Positions 27,071 through 37,967 of a DNA stretch of 64,000 nucleotides are shown piece after piece. The translations under genes were made by a program, and so were the position numbers. The notes below the pieces were generated by a model, which was given only the letters and a program-made list of their open reading frames with translations, had not been told where the DNA came from and did not search any database. Numbering within the stretch: position 1 is the first letter of the stretch; every line of letters starts with the position of its first letter. This DNA is from Homarus americanus (Eukaryota; Arthropoda; Malacostraca; Decapoda; Nephropidae): NCBI RefSeq assembly GCF_018991925.1, contig NW_024711888.1, forward strand, positions 77,001 through 141,000, given 5' to 3'.

Positions 27071-27143
27071 TACGGATATTTGGCTTAGTGGCATTAAGGC
27101 GTAAGTTAGCGGTAAAAGATATTAGCTCCTCCCTGTTTGCTTT

Positions 27144-27234
27144 AGCGGGCTGCCGGCGGCCGATAACAGCGAAAGTGTTGGAACCTACGAGGCCTCAGTG
27201 CCATCCAGGAGTTGGTTATCATGAAGCCGTGGAG
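27144..27234 (+). CDS. Candidate unrecognised exon, plus strand
   Basis: TTTGCTTTAG is followed by a 91-bp GC-rich segment and GTGGAG|GTAAGG, a strong donor. One frame is open throughout (GCRRPITAKVLEPTRPQCHP then GVGYHEAVE). No family is recognised and no partner exon is seen. The downstream repeat family begins with the same GTAAGRCTC, so the donor may simply be part of that repeat. Confidence 0.2.
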
Positions 27235-27920
27235 GTAAGGCTCATCTACTGTGATTTTCGTCCTTATTGAACCTTGGATGTTTGGGTTTAGCACTGTGTT
27301 GAAATTACTCGTGGCGGTAAGACTCAGTTTAGGTGTTGATTATCACGGGAATTTCGTCCATATTGTCTCGGTGTGTTGAGACTCTTCCTCTGTGTTGAAC
27401 CTGTGTAGGGACGTAAGACTCATAGTTGTATTTTGTTTTGCGAATTTCGGCCGTAGTGTACCTTGGGCCTAGCACTGTCTTGGATCAAATGGAAAACTTT
27501 GCAAGGATGAATAAGTCAATTTACAAGCGGTTTATATTAATATTTTCCTTGTGATTTTACCTGGATTTTGGAGATTAGCACTTTGTTGGTCCCACACTAA
27601 CTTGTAAACATGTAAAGCTCAATCTAGAAGAATTGTTATTACGATTTTCAACCATAGTGAAGTGTGTTGGACTGACTGACTGATATTGTTTGTACAGAAG
27701 TAATACAGTTTAGACTTAGTTCGTATGATGAGTTTTCGCTAAAGCTATTTTCTGCCCGTTCATCTTGCACGAGGTGAAGGTTCATTCTAGTAAGTGGCTT
27801 AGCACCATGTTCAACCCGAGTCTCGCACATCACAACAATAAGGCTCACTTTAGGTGTTGTTTTACGTTATGACTTTCGATCATATTGGCCTAGTTGTTTA
27901 GCATAGTTTTGGGTTTGAAC
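27235..27920 (+). repeat. Cryptic ~80-100-bp diverged tandem repeat
   Basis: About six units start GTAAGGCTCA, GTAAGACTCA, GTAAGACTCA, GTAAAGCTCA or AAGGCTCA (27235, 27330, 27412, 27612, 27840). Each is followed by a GATTTTCGTCC-like and a TTTAGCACTGTGTTG-like block. Identity is low, so it is easily missed. Confidence 0.6.
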
Positions 27921-27922
<2 letters not shown>

Positions 27923-27987
<65 letters not shown>

Positions 27988-27988
27988 C
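27923..27988. repeat. (CA)n microsatellite
   Basis: A CA run with one AAACA interruption. Confidence 0.95.
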
Positions 27989-28029
27989 AGGCAGGGGTAA
28001 AAGAGGTGATATTTTGCGTTGCTGAAGGA

Positions 28030-29245
28030 TGACTCGGTGCTGGTGTGGTGCTGGTGCGGTCCTGGCTGGGTGCTGGTGTGGTGCTGGTGCGGTCCTGGCT
28101 GGGTGCTGGTGTGGTGCTGGTGCGGTCCTGGCTGGGTGCTGGTGTGGTGCTGGTGCGGTCCTGGCTGGGTGCTGGTGTGGTGCTGGTGCGGTCCTGGCTG
28201 GGTGCTGGTGTGGTGCTGGTGCGGTCCTGGCTGGGTGCTGGTGTGGTGCTGGTGCGGTCCTGGCTGGGTGCTGGTGTGGTGCTGGTGCGTCCTGGCTGGG
28301 TGCTGGTGTGGTGTGGTGCTGGTCCTGGCTGGGTGCTGGTGTGGTGCTGGTGCGGTCTGGCTGGGTGCTGGTGTGGTGCTGGTGCGGTCTATTTCTGGGT
28401 GCTGGTGTGAATGCTGGTGCGGTCCTGGCGGGTGCTGGTGTGGTGCTGGTGCGGTCCTGGCTGGAGTGCTGGTGTGGTGCTGGTGCGGTCTGGCTGGGTG
28501 CTGGTGTGGTGCTGGTGCTGTCTGGCTTGGTGCTGGTGTGGTGCTGGTGCGGTCTGGCTGGGTGCTGGTGTGGTGCTGGTGCGGTCTGGCTGGGTGCTGG
28601 TGTGGTGCTGGTGCGGTCTGGCTGGGTGCTGGTGTGGTGCTGGTGCGGTCCTGGCTGGGTGCTGGTGTGGTGCTGTGGTGCGGTCCTGGCTGGAGTGCTG
28701 GTGTGGTGCTGGTGCTGTCTGGCTGGGTGCTGGTGTGGTGCTGTGGTGCGGTCCTGGCTGGTGCTGGTGTGGTGCTGGTGCGGTCCTGGCTGGGTGCTGG
28801 TGTGGTGCTGGTGCTGTCTGGCTGGGTGCTGGTGTGGTGCTGGTGCTGTCCTGGCTGGGTGCTGGTGTGGTGCTGGTGCGGTCCTGGCTGGGTGCTGGTG
28901 TGGTGCTGGTGCGGTCCTGGCTGGGTGCTGGTGTGGTGCTGGTGCGGTGTCTGGCTTGGTGCTGGTGTGGTGCTGGTGCGGTCTGGCTGGGTGCTGGTGT
29001 GGTGCTGGTGCGGTCTGGCTGGGTGCTGGTGTGGGTGCTGGTGCTGTCTGGCTTGGTTGCTGGTGTGGTGCTGGTGCTGTCCTGGCTTGGGTGCTGGTGT
29101 GGTGCTGGTGCTGTGCTGGCTGGGTGCTGGTGTGGTGCTGGTGCGGTCCTGGCTGGGTGCTGGTGTGGTGCTGGTGCGGTCCTGGCTGGGTGCTGGTGTG
29201 GTGCTGGTGCGGTCCTGGCTGGATGCTGGTGCGGTCCTGGCTCGG
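28030..29245. repeat. 33-bp minisatellite
   Basis: About 36 copies of a unit containing GGTGCTGGTGTGGTGCTGGT and GCGGTCCTGGCTG. No plus or minus frame of the unit has a stop, so 280-450-codon frames appear on both strands. Single-base losses (GCGGTCTGG) shift frames repeatedly. Not a gene. Confidence 0.97.
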
Positions 29246-29599
29246 GTGTTGCCTGATACCATCTGATCAATTTCGCCCAAGTGCTTCCTGACTGTCTTTA
29301 AGAAACTTCATGAATACGAGGAAGGCGCAGCAGGTGTGCTGGCCGTGCTCACACATACACACACTCTTTGTTTTTTCCTTATCTCAGAAAGCTGTATATA
29401 TCTGGTGACTTTAAATCACCACAAGTATGGAGCTCTTGTGGTGCCGACTTAACTCAGCAGTGAACAGCTTACAGTATCGTAAGAAGAAATGACTGTTAAC
29501 TGGACGTGCGTGCGTGCTTGCGATGGCTGTTTAAAGGTAATCCCTACCTCCCTACCCTAATGCCTGAATAGAGCATAGTGACCACTATATTTGTACCAT

Positions 29600-30380
29600 G
29601 AAGGACAATGGTTCATTATCATCATCATCGTTTTACTGTCAATTTCCACGTTTCTATGGTTTAGCTGTGATTACTTGATGGCAGCTCTCCATACTGAACA
29701 TTCTCGTGCAGCCGATCTGGTCAGGCTCTCAACTCTGAGGTCATTGCTAACGCCTCCCCTCCCCCAAGGCATTCCTGACCTGCCCCTGCCTGGGTCTCCT
29801 CCCCTCCACCTTCGAACTCCTGCATCTCTCGACCCAGCTAGTCTCCTCCATTCTCTGTACATTCTCCAATCATCTCATCGTAACTCAACACCAAACCTCG
29901 TCAATATTCTCAATACCCAGCCGCCTTATGAGCTCTGAACAGGGCTTCCCTACCTCTCAGTGTCGTATTATTTATCCAGATTAATATTTTAACTTTATCT
30001 AACTTAAACCTCTTTAACCGCCCGTGTTTCACTGCCATACAACATCACTCTTCTCACGCCAGTTGCCTACACCTTACCATTCACGTTTAGGGAAGGTTCT
30101 CTTGCTGTCAGTAATGGTATACCTACTCCCTAAACTTCTCCACCACTGATCTTCACCTCCACACCTCCATCAATGATCTTCGCCACCACCACACCACCTC
30201 CAACACTTATCTTCACCACCACACCACCACCAACACTGATCATCACCCCCCACACCACCTCCACCACTGATCTTCACCACCACACCACCTCCAACACTGA
30301 TCACGTCACCCAGGTAGCAGAACTCATCGACTCTGTTTAAGGATAATATATAATGTAAACAGACGCTGCTGAACATAATA
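29600..30380 (-). mobile_element. LINE fragment, reverse transcriptase C-terminal side
   Basis: Minus-strand frames at 30340-30290 read RVDEFCYLGDVISVGGG. Near 30120-30000 they read TARE, SLNV, then MLYGSETRAV. These are blocks of the ORF2 end of RTE/L1-like non-LTR elements common in invertebrates. Between them lies a local repeat of GGAGGTGGTGTGGTGGTGAA units (30165-30300). The 3' side ends near 29600 in CATCATCATC, opposite orientation. It is decayed and family assignment is approximate. Confidence 0.55.
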
Positions 30381-30382
30381 CC

Positions 30383-30652
30383 TCCCTCTCACTCACTCAC
30401 CTTTCCTCCCTCTCACTCCTCTCACTCACCTACCTTCCCTCTCACTCATCTTCCTTCCCTCTCACTCACCTTCCCTCCCTTTCACTTACCTTCCCTCCCT
30501 CTCACTCACCTTCTCTCCCTCTCACTCACCTTCTCTCCCTCTCACTCACCTTCCTTCCCTCTCACTCACCTTCCCTCCCTCTCACTCGCCATCCCTCCCT
30601 CCCTCCCTCCCTCCCTCCCACTCACTCACCTTCTCTCCCTCTTACACATCAG
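30383..30652 (-). repeat. ~19-20-bp CTCACTCACCTTCCCTCC array
   Basis: About 13 units. On the minus strand each reads GGAAGGTGAGTGAGAGGGA, containing a full donor consensus AAG|GTGAGT. A (CCCT)n-like run lies at 30590-30618. Confidence 0.95.
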
Positions 30653-30890
30653 CGAGGTAGTTGGGGTCATCATAAGAGGGATAGTCAGGGGTCATGAGAG
30701 GGATAATCAGGGGTCATGAGAGGGATATTCAGGGGTCATGAGAGGGAAGAGTCAGGGGTCATGAGGAGAATAGTCAGGAGTCATGAGAGGGAATAGCCAG
30801 GGGTCATGAGAGGGGAAGTATAATTGGCCGCGAGGTTGACGGTGGTGGAGGTCATCACATGGGCCGCCACGTCTTCCCTCTCATCAAAAT
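30653..30890 (-). other. Coding-like segment with 23-bp repeat, minus strand
   Basis: 30672-30815 has about six copies of a 23-bp unit (minus-strand core CTCATGACCCCTGACTATCC). The flanks look coding on the minus strand: DFDEREDVAAHVMTSTTVNL then AANYTSP upstream, and DYPSYDDPNYLADV followed by TAA downstream. The unit resembles the sequence coding SYDDPNY, so the array may have grown inside an exon. No family is recognised. Confidence 0.3.
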
Positions 30891-30899
30891 CCCATCAGA

Positions 30900-30992
30900 G
30901 ATCTACCTCCTCTTCTTCCTCCTCCTCCTCCTCCTCTTCCTCCTTCTCCTCCTCCTCCTCTTCCATCAACTTCTCCTCCTACTCCTCCACTA
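30900..30992. repeat. (TCC)n-rich tract
   Basis: TCCTCC/CTTCTT trinucleotides. Confidence 0.9.
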
Positions 30993-31264
30993 CCATCTGG
31001 GTGGGGGCACTGAATAGGGTGTAGACAGCTGGAGGGCTTTCGAATAATTAATCTATGACTGTTTGTGTGTCTGTCTAGGTGTCAGCCGTCCTCACTGATG
31101 CTAACACGAGTTTATATTAAAATTGACTTACTCTGTAGCTGCGCCCTCATGATTATCTTCCTCACTCACTCACTCATTAACTGACGGAGGAGTTTAATCT
31201 AACGCAGCGCTACGTTATTGTTCATGCTTGTGCAATTAGTATGGATTAGCTATGAAATAATGCT

Positions 31265-31288
31265 GTACCCGTTATGCATGTATGCATG

Positions 31289-31319
<31 letters not shown>

Positions 31320-31356
31320 GTATGTATGTATGTATGTATGTATGTATGTATGTATG
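31265..31356. repeat. (TATG)n microsatellite
   Basis: About 20 TATG units with GCATG and TAAG variants. Confidence 0.95.
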
Positions 31357-31639
31357 GCTCAAGTTTCTTTACGCCATTTGCCTCTGTCTACCCAGCAGTA
31401 ATTGAGGACCTGGATGTTAATCGATTTGTGGATCGTATTCCGGGGTAATGGTTAGCCAGTGCAGTTGGCGAGTTGTCCGGTCTTCTCGGTCTGTTCCTTG
31501 ACACTGGGTCATACAGCTCGTTAACTCAGGGTGTGGTTGTTGTGTTGGCGACAGCTTCTACACCTTAAACAAATTCACGCCAAGGTGGCCCTAGCGCCGA
31601 CCATCCTCGTTACACGAGGGGCAACCATTATTATTAGCT

Positions 31640-32260
31640 GACACACTTCATCTCCTCCTCACCTGTGCATTTCAAGTATTTGTGTTGAAGTTTTTGCTCA
31701 TCTTTGTACCTCTTCATTTGTTTTCCTGTCAGTGGAGTTTATTCTTAACATTTGCCTATAACACCAAAGACCTCCAACCTCTTTCTGGTGTCTGCTGAGA
31801 GTGTCCACGCCTCTGACCCATACATCATTCCTTGTCATATAAAGCCTCTCAGCAGCCCTTTTTTCTCTAATTAAAGTTAATGTCCCTTTTTCATGAAGTC
31901 CTTTAGATTATTAAATGTTATTTATACTCCCTCTATCCTTGTTGTGATTTCTCCCGCACATCTACCATCACAGCTAATGTTACTCTCCAAATACATCAAA
32001 TTTTCCACTTGTTTAAAGTTCCTGGTTGCCCCCCCCCCCTCCCCCCTCCTAGTGGGAACCACCTTGTCGTGGTGGAGGAGCTTGAGGCCCCGATGATCTG
32101 GTGTACCGTACCAGAGTTAAGGGGTTAGGGCTACCCACGCTGGAGGGGTCAGCGGTGAAGGATGAGAAAATGGTTACCAGGTGCACCAACACCCTTGAGA
32201 GGGAGTGCCCCTCCCCTGGCCATAGAAGCAGCATATATATGTAGCAATGAAGTAACAAAC
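31640..32260 (-). mobile_element. Degraded LINE-derived sequence
   Basis: The minus frame across 31880-31660 has blocks typical of the end of a LINE ORF2 (LWCYRQMLRINSTDRKTNEE), interrupted by stops. 32040-32090 has GTGGGAACCACCTTGTCGTG, a motif I associate with dispersed decapod repeats. 31380-31640 may be a further dispersed repeat. Family and borders are uncertain. Confidence 0.45.
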
Positions 32261-33090
32261 CATAGAGGGGGTTTTATGTGCTGGTCGAAGCATGCCGCGG
32301 ACGTCACGCAGTAAGGTAGTTAGGTCAGGTAAATAACAGCCAATCAGACTCAACCCTGTGTCCCCCCCCCCCATCAAATATTACACAATGTTGGAGCTAG
32401 AACAGCCTTTTCTTAATCCTTGTCTACTTGTGAACCAATTAGCAAGTTCTTTATTTACTAACACTGCAGATTCCTGTTGCCAGTTAAGGCAACAAGATCT
32501 CAATAAATTTATTGAGCTTTACCTTATCAAAGGCTCTTGTATTAATTAACTACTTAATATAACTTGTGTGTTAATAGACCAATTATAGAACTAATGCCTA
32601 ATATTATTGCAGATGTAACAGCAGTGTGCACAAGACAATGCGTGGTGTAGCTGCAAGAGAACCGCGAGGTGGTGTGTTGTGTCTTAGCAGGAGGACAAGG
32701 AAGGTAAGTTAATATCTGCAGTATCAAACAATAGCAGGAGATGAAAGAATATCGGACAAATACAGTACCGTTGTGTTTTGTGTGGCCAGATATGAATAAA
32801 CTTCATGGCAACAGACGATCCAACGAACTAAACTTAATGATTCTGGAATATATTATACGTTAGATGGAACAGTTTGCCTTCGAAGTCTTCCAGTTTTGGT
32901 CTTTTATTTTAGTACTACATTATTATTCTCTGTTCCTGAGGGGGATAAGGAAGGGGTAACAATTGACGTTGTCTGTAATCATGTTTAGTCTTATCTTAGC
33001 CAACACTCCAGTGCATGAAACTTAGTCCATATGGCAGGTGGTCCAGTCACATGGCTGTAGTAGGCTTGAGCGAGCTGAAATGAGAATGGT
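32261..33090. other. Unassigned sequence
   Basis: AT-rich with a poly-C run near 32360. No gene recognised. Confidence 0.5.
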
Positions 33091-33475
33091 GAGGTTGGAT
33101 GTGTCATGTGGCATTGAAACTTAAGAGACCCTGCATAGAGCTAAGAGGGGCCCCTGGGTATTGTGAGTACTGGCGAGGTTTTATACAGAGGTAGACCGAG
33201 TTCTAAGCTATAATTGACTGTAAAGAGTCGTGCACTATGATTGGTGTAACGAGGTGGTAGACTGTAGTGAATTGGTCGCCGTGAGTGGCTGTAGCGAGCT
33301 AGGCACTCTCAGGAGAGAATTAAGGCACTGTGATTAGGTGTAGAGAATCGTGTGTAGCGATTAGCTGTAGCGAATCGTGTTATAATTGGGCAAAGAGTTA
33401 TGCTTTGCAATTGGGTCTAGAGAATTGGGTGCTGAAATTGGCCTTTGCGAATTATGCGCATTGATTGTTACGTAT
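33091..33475. repeat. Old, decayed ~25-27-bp repeat
   Basis: Units such as GAGTGGCTGTAGCGAGCT, TTAGCTGTAGCGAATCGTG and TTGGGTCTAGAGAATTGGG recur every 22-30 bp. They share GGCTRTAGYGARTT with the clean array at 34.3 kb. Confidence 0.6.
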
Positions 33476-34321
33476 TATTTAAACCTCGAGTTAACATTAT
33501 GGTGATTTGTTAACAGCGCTTCCTGATGGTCACTTGATAATTAGGTAAGATTATCAACCAGAAGTGTCAACACCGTAGACAAGGCAAAGTGTACTCAAGT
33601 TAATAGCACTTAAATACGTTATCGATGCTAATTTACATACAATTAATAATCATAATGAGATCTAGATGCAAGTTAGAACTCATCATTAAGTAAACATTTG
33701 TAAGAATGGTAGGTGGTGGTTCTCTTTATATTGGCACTGAGAACCATATAAGTAATGATAATGATTCACTTCAGTTATAGTAAAGTACACTTGTATTGGC
33801 GACAGTCATATGAATAAACAAATAAATAAAAGTTTGTACTGTTCGTTTGTCTCGTCACTGATGATCGGTGTTTCACAGTAAAGTTTGGGGAGGTCTTACA
33901 AATCACTTTCTGCACACAAGTATAATTAAAGCTTGTACAAGATCCCTAAGACGAAAAGTAAGGACTTAGCGTGTATAATGAGCTGATCTGTAGGTTGGAC
34001 ACACTGAGGACTCGTAAGTAGACCCAGCGGGGACGTAGTAACACTGAAGAGATGACCAGTCAGCCAAATATTATATGAGTTTTGATCGTAAGTTAGGGAG
34101 GTGGGAGAGTGCATGACCGCTCCTGGGTTTGTGTGGGGCTTTTATCACCTCGTATGGGCTTGGCTTGTGGATGACGTCACTTTTTGTTTCTAATACATGA
34201 TTGGCCAAAATTTCCGCCTGGTGGATCAGGTGCTGGCAGGTTCATGTGCTTTTATAATTTTTGCCAGTTATATGAACGAGACTGAATACATGACATGATA
34301 TTATCTCTGACGAGTCACATG

Positions 34322-34625
34322 GTGCGAGTGGCTATAGTGAATTACAGGCAAGGATTGGCTATAGTGAGTTACAGGCAAGGATTGGCTCTAGTGAGTTACA
34401 GGCAAGGATTGGCTATAGTGAGTTACAGGCAAGGATTGGCTCTAGTGAGTTACAGGCAAGGATTGGCTATAGTGAGTTACAGGCAAGGATTGGCTCTAGT
34501 GAGTTACAGGCAAGGATTGGCTCTAGTGAGTTACAGGCAAGGATTGGCTCTAGTGAGTTACAGGCAAGGATTGGCTCTAGTGAGTTACAGGCAAGGATTG
34601 GCTCTAGTGAGTTACAGGCGATGGT
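34322..34625 (+). repeat. 27-bp minisatellite
   Basis: Eleven to twelve copies of a 27-bp unit containing GTGAGTTACAGGCAAGGATT. GGCTATAG and GGCTCTAG versions alternate in the left half, then only GGCTCTAG. Because 27 is a multiple of three, one plus frame (VSYRQGLAL) stays open. Confidence 0.97.
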
Positions 34626-35635
34626 TGATTTTGATGAAGTCATGTTTCATATTTTCCTTCTCTGTTGAGGTCCGTTAACTTGGTATAGTTGGGTAAATAC
34701 AAAGACCAAGCCGTAATGCTTCCCATTCGATGAGGACATTATTCAAGTGATGTTGTGTCATGGTCAGGGTTAAGTAATAAGTTTAAAGGTACAATATCTT
34801 TGCCACAAGGAAAACTTGTTCTAATAAACACTTCACGCGATACGTAAATGCCCCCGCCGGGCCTAGAAATAAAATTTATGCGCTCTTTTTAACAATTGTA
34901 TAAATAATTAATTTTAATGTTAGCTCGTCAAATAATTATTCACAGCGTCCGGTACAGGAAACTAGTTAATAACTTATTTGGACGTGAAAAGTCGTGTTCT
35001 TGTATAAAATATTTGAGGCAACATACTTCATCTTTTAAAGGTAATATAATCTAATACCAACAGGTCATTCCCGTCCTGAGACTATACTGTGTCTAGCCTG
35101 TCTTAACATCAGAGAATCAGTTGCGACTCTCAGGAACAAGAGATAAACAGAGTTGTGAGTTAGATGAAGGTCAATATTCTCTCCTGGATAATTTTGTCAA
35201 AAGTATTAACGTATATCCTTTTGACCCGGATGACGGAGTTTAGTTTGCTTCAACCTTGATGTTTTCAAAGGGAACATAACCTGATTAAACCTATCCAGAT
35301 TAAATGATTTCACAATATAACTAAAGGTGAAATGTGGACATGTTGGGAAATAGAGTATTGTGAATTTTTCGAGCTGTGTGACAGAAATTTCACTTGGTTA
35401 GTGTTTCCTTGATAAAACAAAATGACGTAGGAACAAGAAATGGCTGAAAAGAATCCTACTGTGGGGTTGTGACTTGGTTGTAGTTGAGCTTCCACGAGTC
35501 GAGTTTGCTAAAGCTAAAGAGTAACGCTTAGCTGGTTCTCAAGTGAAATGTTTGTACCACCACAACATTGCGGTCGTGTGGCGAATGTTTGGATGAATAT
35601 TTTATTTTGACCAGCTGATATACATTTTTTTTTAC
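34626..35635. other. Unassigned sequence
   Basis: AT-rich DNA with no recognised feature. Confidence 0.5.
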
Positions 35636-35637
35636 AT

Positions 35638-35997
35638 TAGAGGTGTTGCCATAGGTTTTCATAATAGGTGTTGCCGTAGGTTTTCATAATAGGTGTTGCC
35701 ATAGGTTTTCATAATAGGTGTTGCCGTAGGTTTTCATAATAGGTGTTGCCATAGGTTTTCATAATAGGTGTTGCCACAGGTTTTCATAATAGGTGTTGCC
35801 ATAGGTTTTCATAATAGGTGTTCCCATAGATTTTCATAATAGGTGTTGCCGTAGGTTTTCATAATAGGTGTTGCCATAGGTTTTCATAATAGGTGTTGCC
35901 ACAGGTTTTCATAATAGGTGTTGCCACAGGTTTTCATAATAGGTGTTCCCATAGATTTTCATAATAGGTGTTCCCATAGATTTTCATAATAGGTCTC
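35638..35997. repeat. 25-bp minisatellite
   Basis: About 14 copies of AGGTGTTGCCATAGGTTTTC plus ATAAT. Variant units (TTGCCGTAG, TTGCCACAG, TTCCCATAGA) are dispersed in repeating order. Confidence 0.97.
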
Positions 35998-36049
35998 TTC
36001 TGTAGTTTATTTGTTACTCACTAATTACACTCCGGGAAAGAGTCTTGAG

Positions 36050-37078
36050 TAATACATAAGAATGGAGCAAACTAGACAGCCCCGTTTACACCCAACCCCT
36101 ATCGCTCATATAACCATCCAACCTATATTTAAAACTACCCAGTGTATTAGAGTTAATGATGATGTTTGGTAACTTGTTCTACTCATCCACTGCTCTATTT
36201 CCAAACCAATGTTTACCTATTTCGCGCCTAAATCAAATTTTTTTTAACTTAAAACCATTGCTACGAGTTCGCTCCTGGTTGGATGGTTTGAGTACCTTTG
36301 TTATACCACCTTTGTTTAGCCCTGGTTTCCATTTATACACATCGATCATATCGCCCCTTAATCTACGTCTCTTGAGGGAGTGCAAATTAAGATGCTTTAA
36401 CCTGTGTCTGTACGCAAGGTTCCATATGCCCGGGATTAGTCTTGTCATTCTCCTTTGAATTCTCTCAAAGGATTCTATATCCATTCTGTAGTACGGTGAC
36501 CAGAACTGAACCGCGTAATCCTAGTGAGGTCTCACAAGCACAATATATAGTTTTAGGATAACTTCACTAGTCTTGTAACTAACAAACCTTTGTATGAACC
36601 GAAGTACTTTGTTAGCCTTGTTTCAAGCAAATACGCATTTTTGTCTTTGTTTAAGATTCCTGCATATCATTACCCCTAAATCTTTCTCTTAGTCGGATTT
36701 CTCCATAACAACGTTCATCTGATATTTGTCCACATTAAATTTCAACTGCCATTTTTCAGACTATACGATTATTTTTTAGATCTTCCTGTATTTTTACGGA
36801 GTCCTCCTCAGATTTAATTACACACCCTAATTTAGTGTCTGCAAATTTATTTAAGTTGCTTTTCACACCTATATCTATGTCGTTTATGAATATAATAAAT
36901 AGTAATGGCCCATGTACTGATCCTTGGGGTACTCCTCTAGTGACGTTATCCTAATCGGATTTAGTGCCGTTAATGCTTACTTGTTGTTTCCTGTCCTGTA
37001 GCCACGCCCTAACCTAGTTTAGAATATCTTCTCCAAATCCACGAGCCTCCACTTTACGAATTAGTGCCCATATCTTCC
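36050..37078 (-). mobile_element. CR1-like LINE, reverse transcriptase remnant
   Basis: The minus strand, from 37055 down, reads KVEARGFGEDILN, RAWLQDRKQQVSINGTKSD, stop, then GVPQGSVHGPLLFIIFINDI and NKFADTKLG. These are reverse transcriptase fingers-palm motifs, but one aspartate of the catalytic FADD pair is missing. It continues through stops to LVRPHLDYAVQFWSPYYRMD, ERIQRRMTRLIPGI, RRRLRGDMIDVYKWKPGLNK and the 3' end CCATTCTTATG at 36056. The endonuclease and first half of the RT are absent; the segment joins directly to ORF1 at about 37080. Confidence 0.9.
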
Positions 37079-37079
37079 C

Positions 37080-37967
37080 CTAGCAGTTTAAAGACTTTGA
37101 TATCCTTTGAACTTCCCTTTCTAGAGACCCAACCAGGGTTGCCACCCCATCCCGAGACAGGTGCACCCCATCCCTAGCATAAAGGTCCCTTCTGCCGTAG
37201 AAGTTGTCCCAGTTGTCAATGAATGGGACTGATATTGACTTGCAATATATGTCAAGACGGTCGTTGACACCAACTGCCCTTGACAACCATTCACTGCCAA
37301 CTCTCCTTCTAGGCAGGACACAGCATATGATAGGGATCCCTCCCTTAGTCCTAATACGATCTATAGCTGCCTTGAACTTATCAAGAAACTCCTCGCTCCT
37401 ACACCGGCCAATATCATTGCCTCCTGCACTGAGGCAGATAATGGGTTTGTTCCCATTACCACACAAGATATTGCCCATCCTGTCAATTATATCCCCCACC
37501 CCAGCTCCTGGCAAACACACCCTCATTCAATTTTTGTTTTTACCACAAAAAGCCCTGTCCAAGTACCTTACCTGTGAGTCACCAACAATTAAAGTTTTTA
37601 TACCTTCCTTGTCAGCCCTGTCCCTGACTGTACTAACGTCCAATTCGTTTATCAAGGGACTGAAAGAGTTGGTACACTTAGCTGTTGATGTCGTTGTTGA
37701 CGTATCCTTGGTGTGTTTTTTCATCACCAGTTTGGTCTTCCCTCTCCTCACAACCTTCCACTCGTCTGAGTTATCGTCAGACACGGGCTTTCCATGTCTC
37801 GCCTCTTCCTTCATCCTTGCCATCTCTTCCTTTAATTTCATCCTCGCCATCTCTTCCTTTAATTTCATCCTCGCCATCTCTTCCTTTAATTTCAGGTTCT
37901 CCAAAGTGACCATCTCCAGCTTGGCCAACAAACTCGCACACCCCAGACCACGCATAGCACTGGCCAT
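37080..37967 (-). pseudogene. CR1-like LINE ORF1 with esterase domain, one in-frame stop
   Basis: The first half (37967-37530) has a charged coiled coil with three tandem KLKEEMARM units. A basic stretch follows, then TLIVGDSQVRYLDRAFCGKN, the first block of an SGNH-type hydrolase (GDS). A TGA at 37529-37527 interrupts. In the same frame the second half continues MRVCLPGAGVGDIIDRMGNI, ICLSAGGNDIGR (GxND block), and near the end ARDGVHLSRDGVATL (the DxVH block). SGNH esterase ORF1 proteins are known from CR1-clade retrotransposons. All three catalytic blocks remain, so apart from the stop the ORF is well preserved. Confidence 0.88.

Noticed and set aside
27922..29291. Long open frames on both strands (up to 452 codons)
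   Set aside because: They are products of the 33-bp GGTGCTGGTG minisatellite; both strands and several frames are equally open.
34295..34678. 127-codon plus-strand frame with VSYRQGLAL repeats
   Set aside because: The frame is kept only because the unit is 27 bp. It ends just beyond the array and starts in non-coding DNA.
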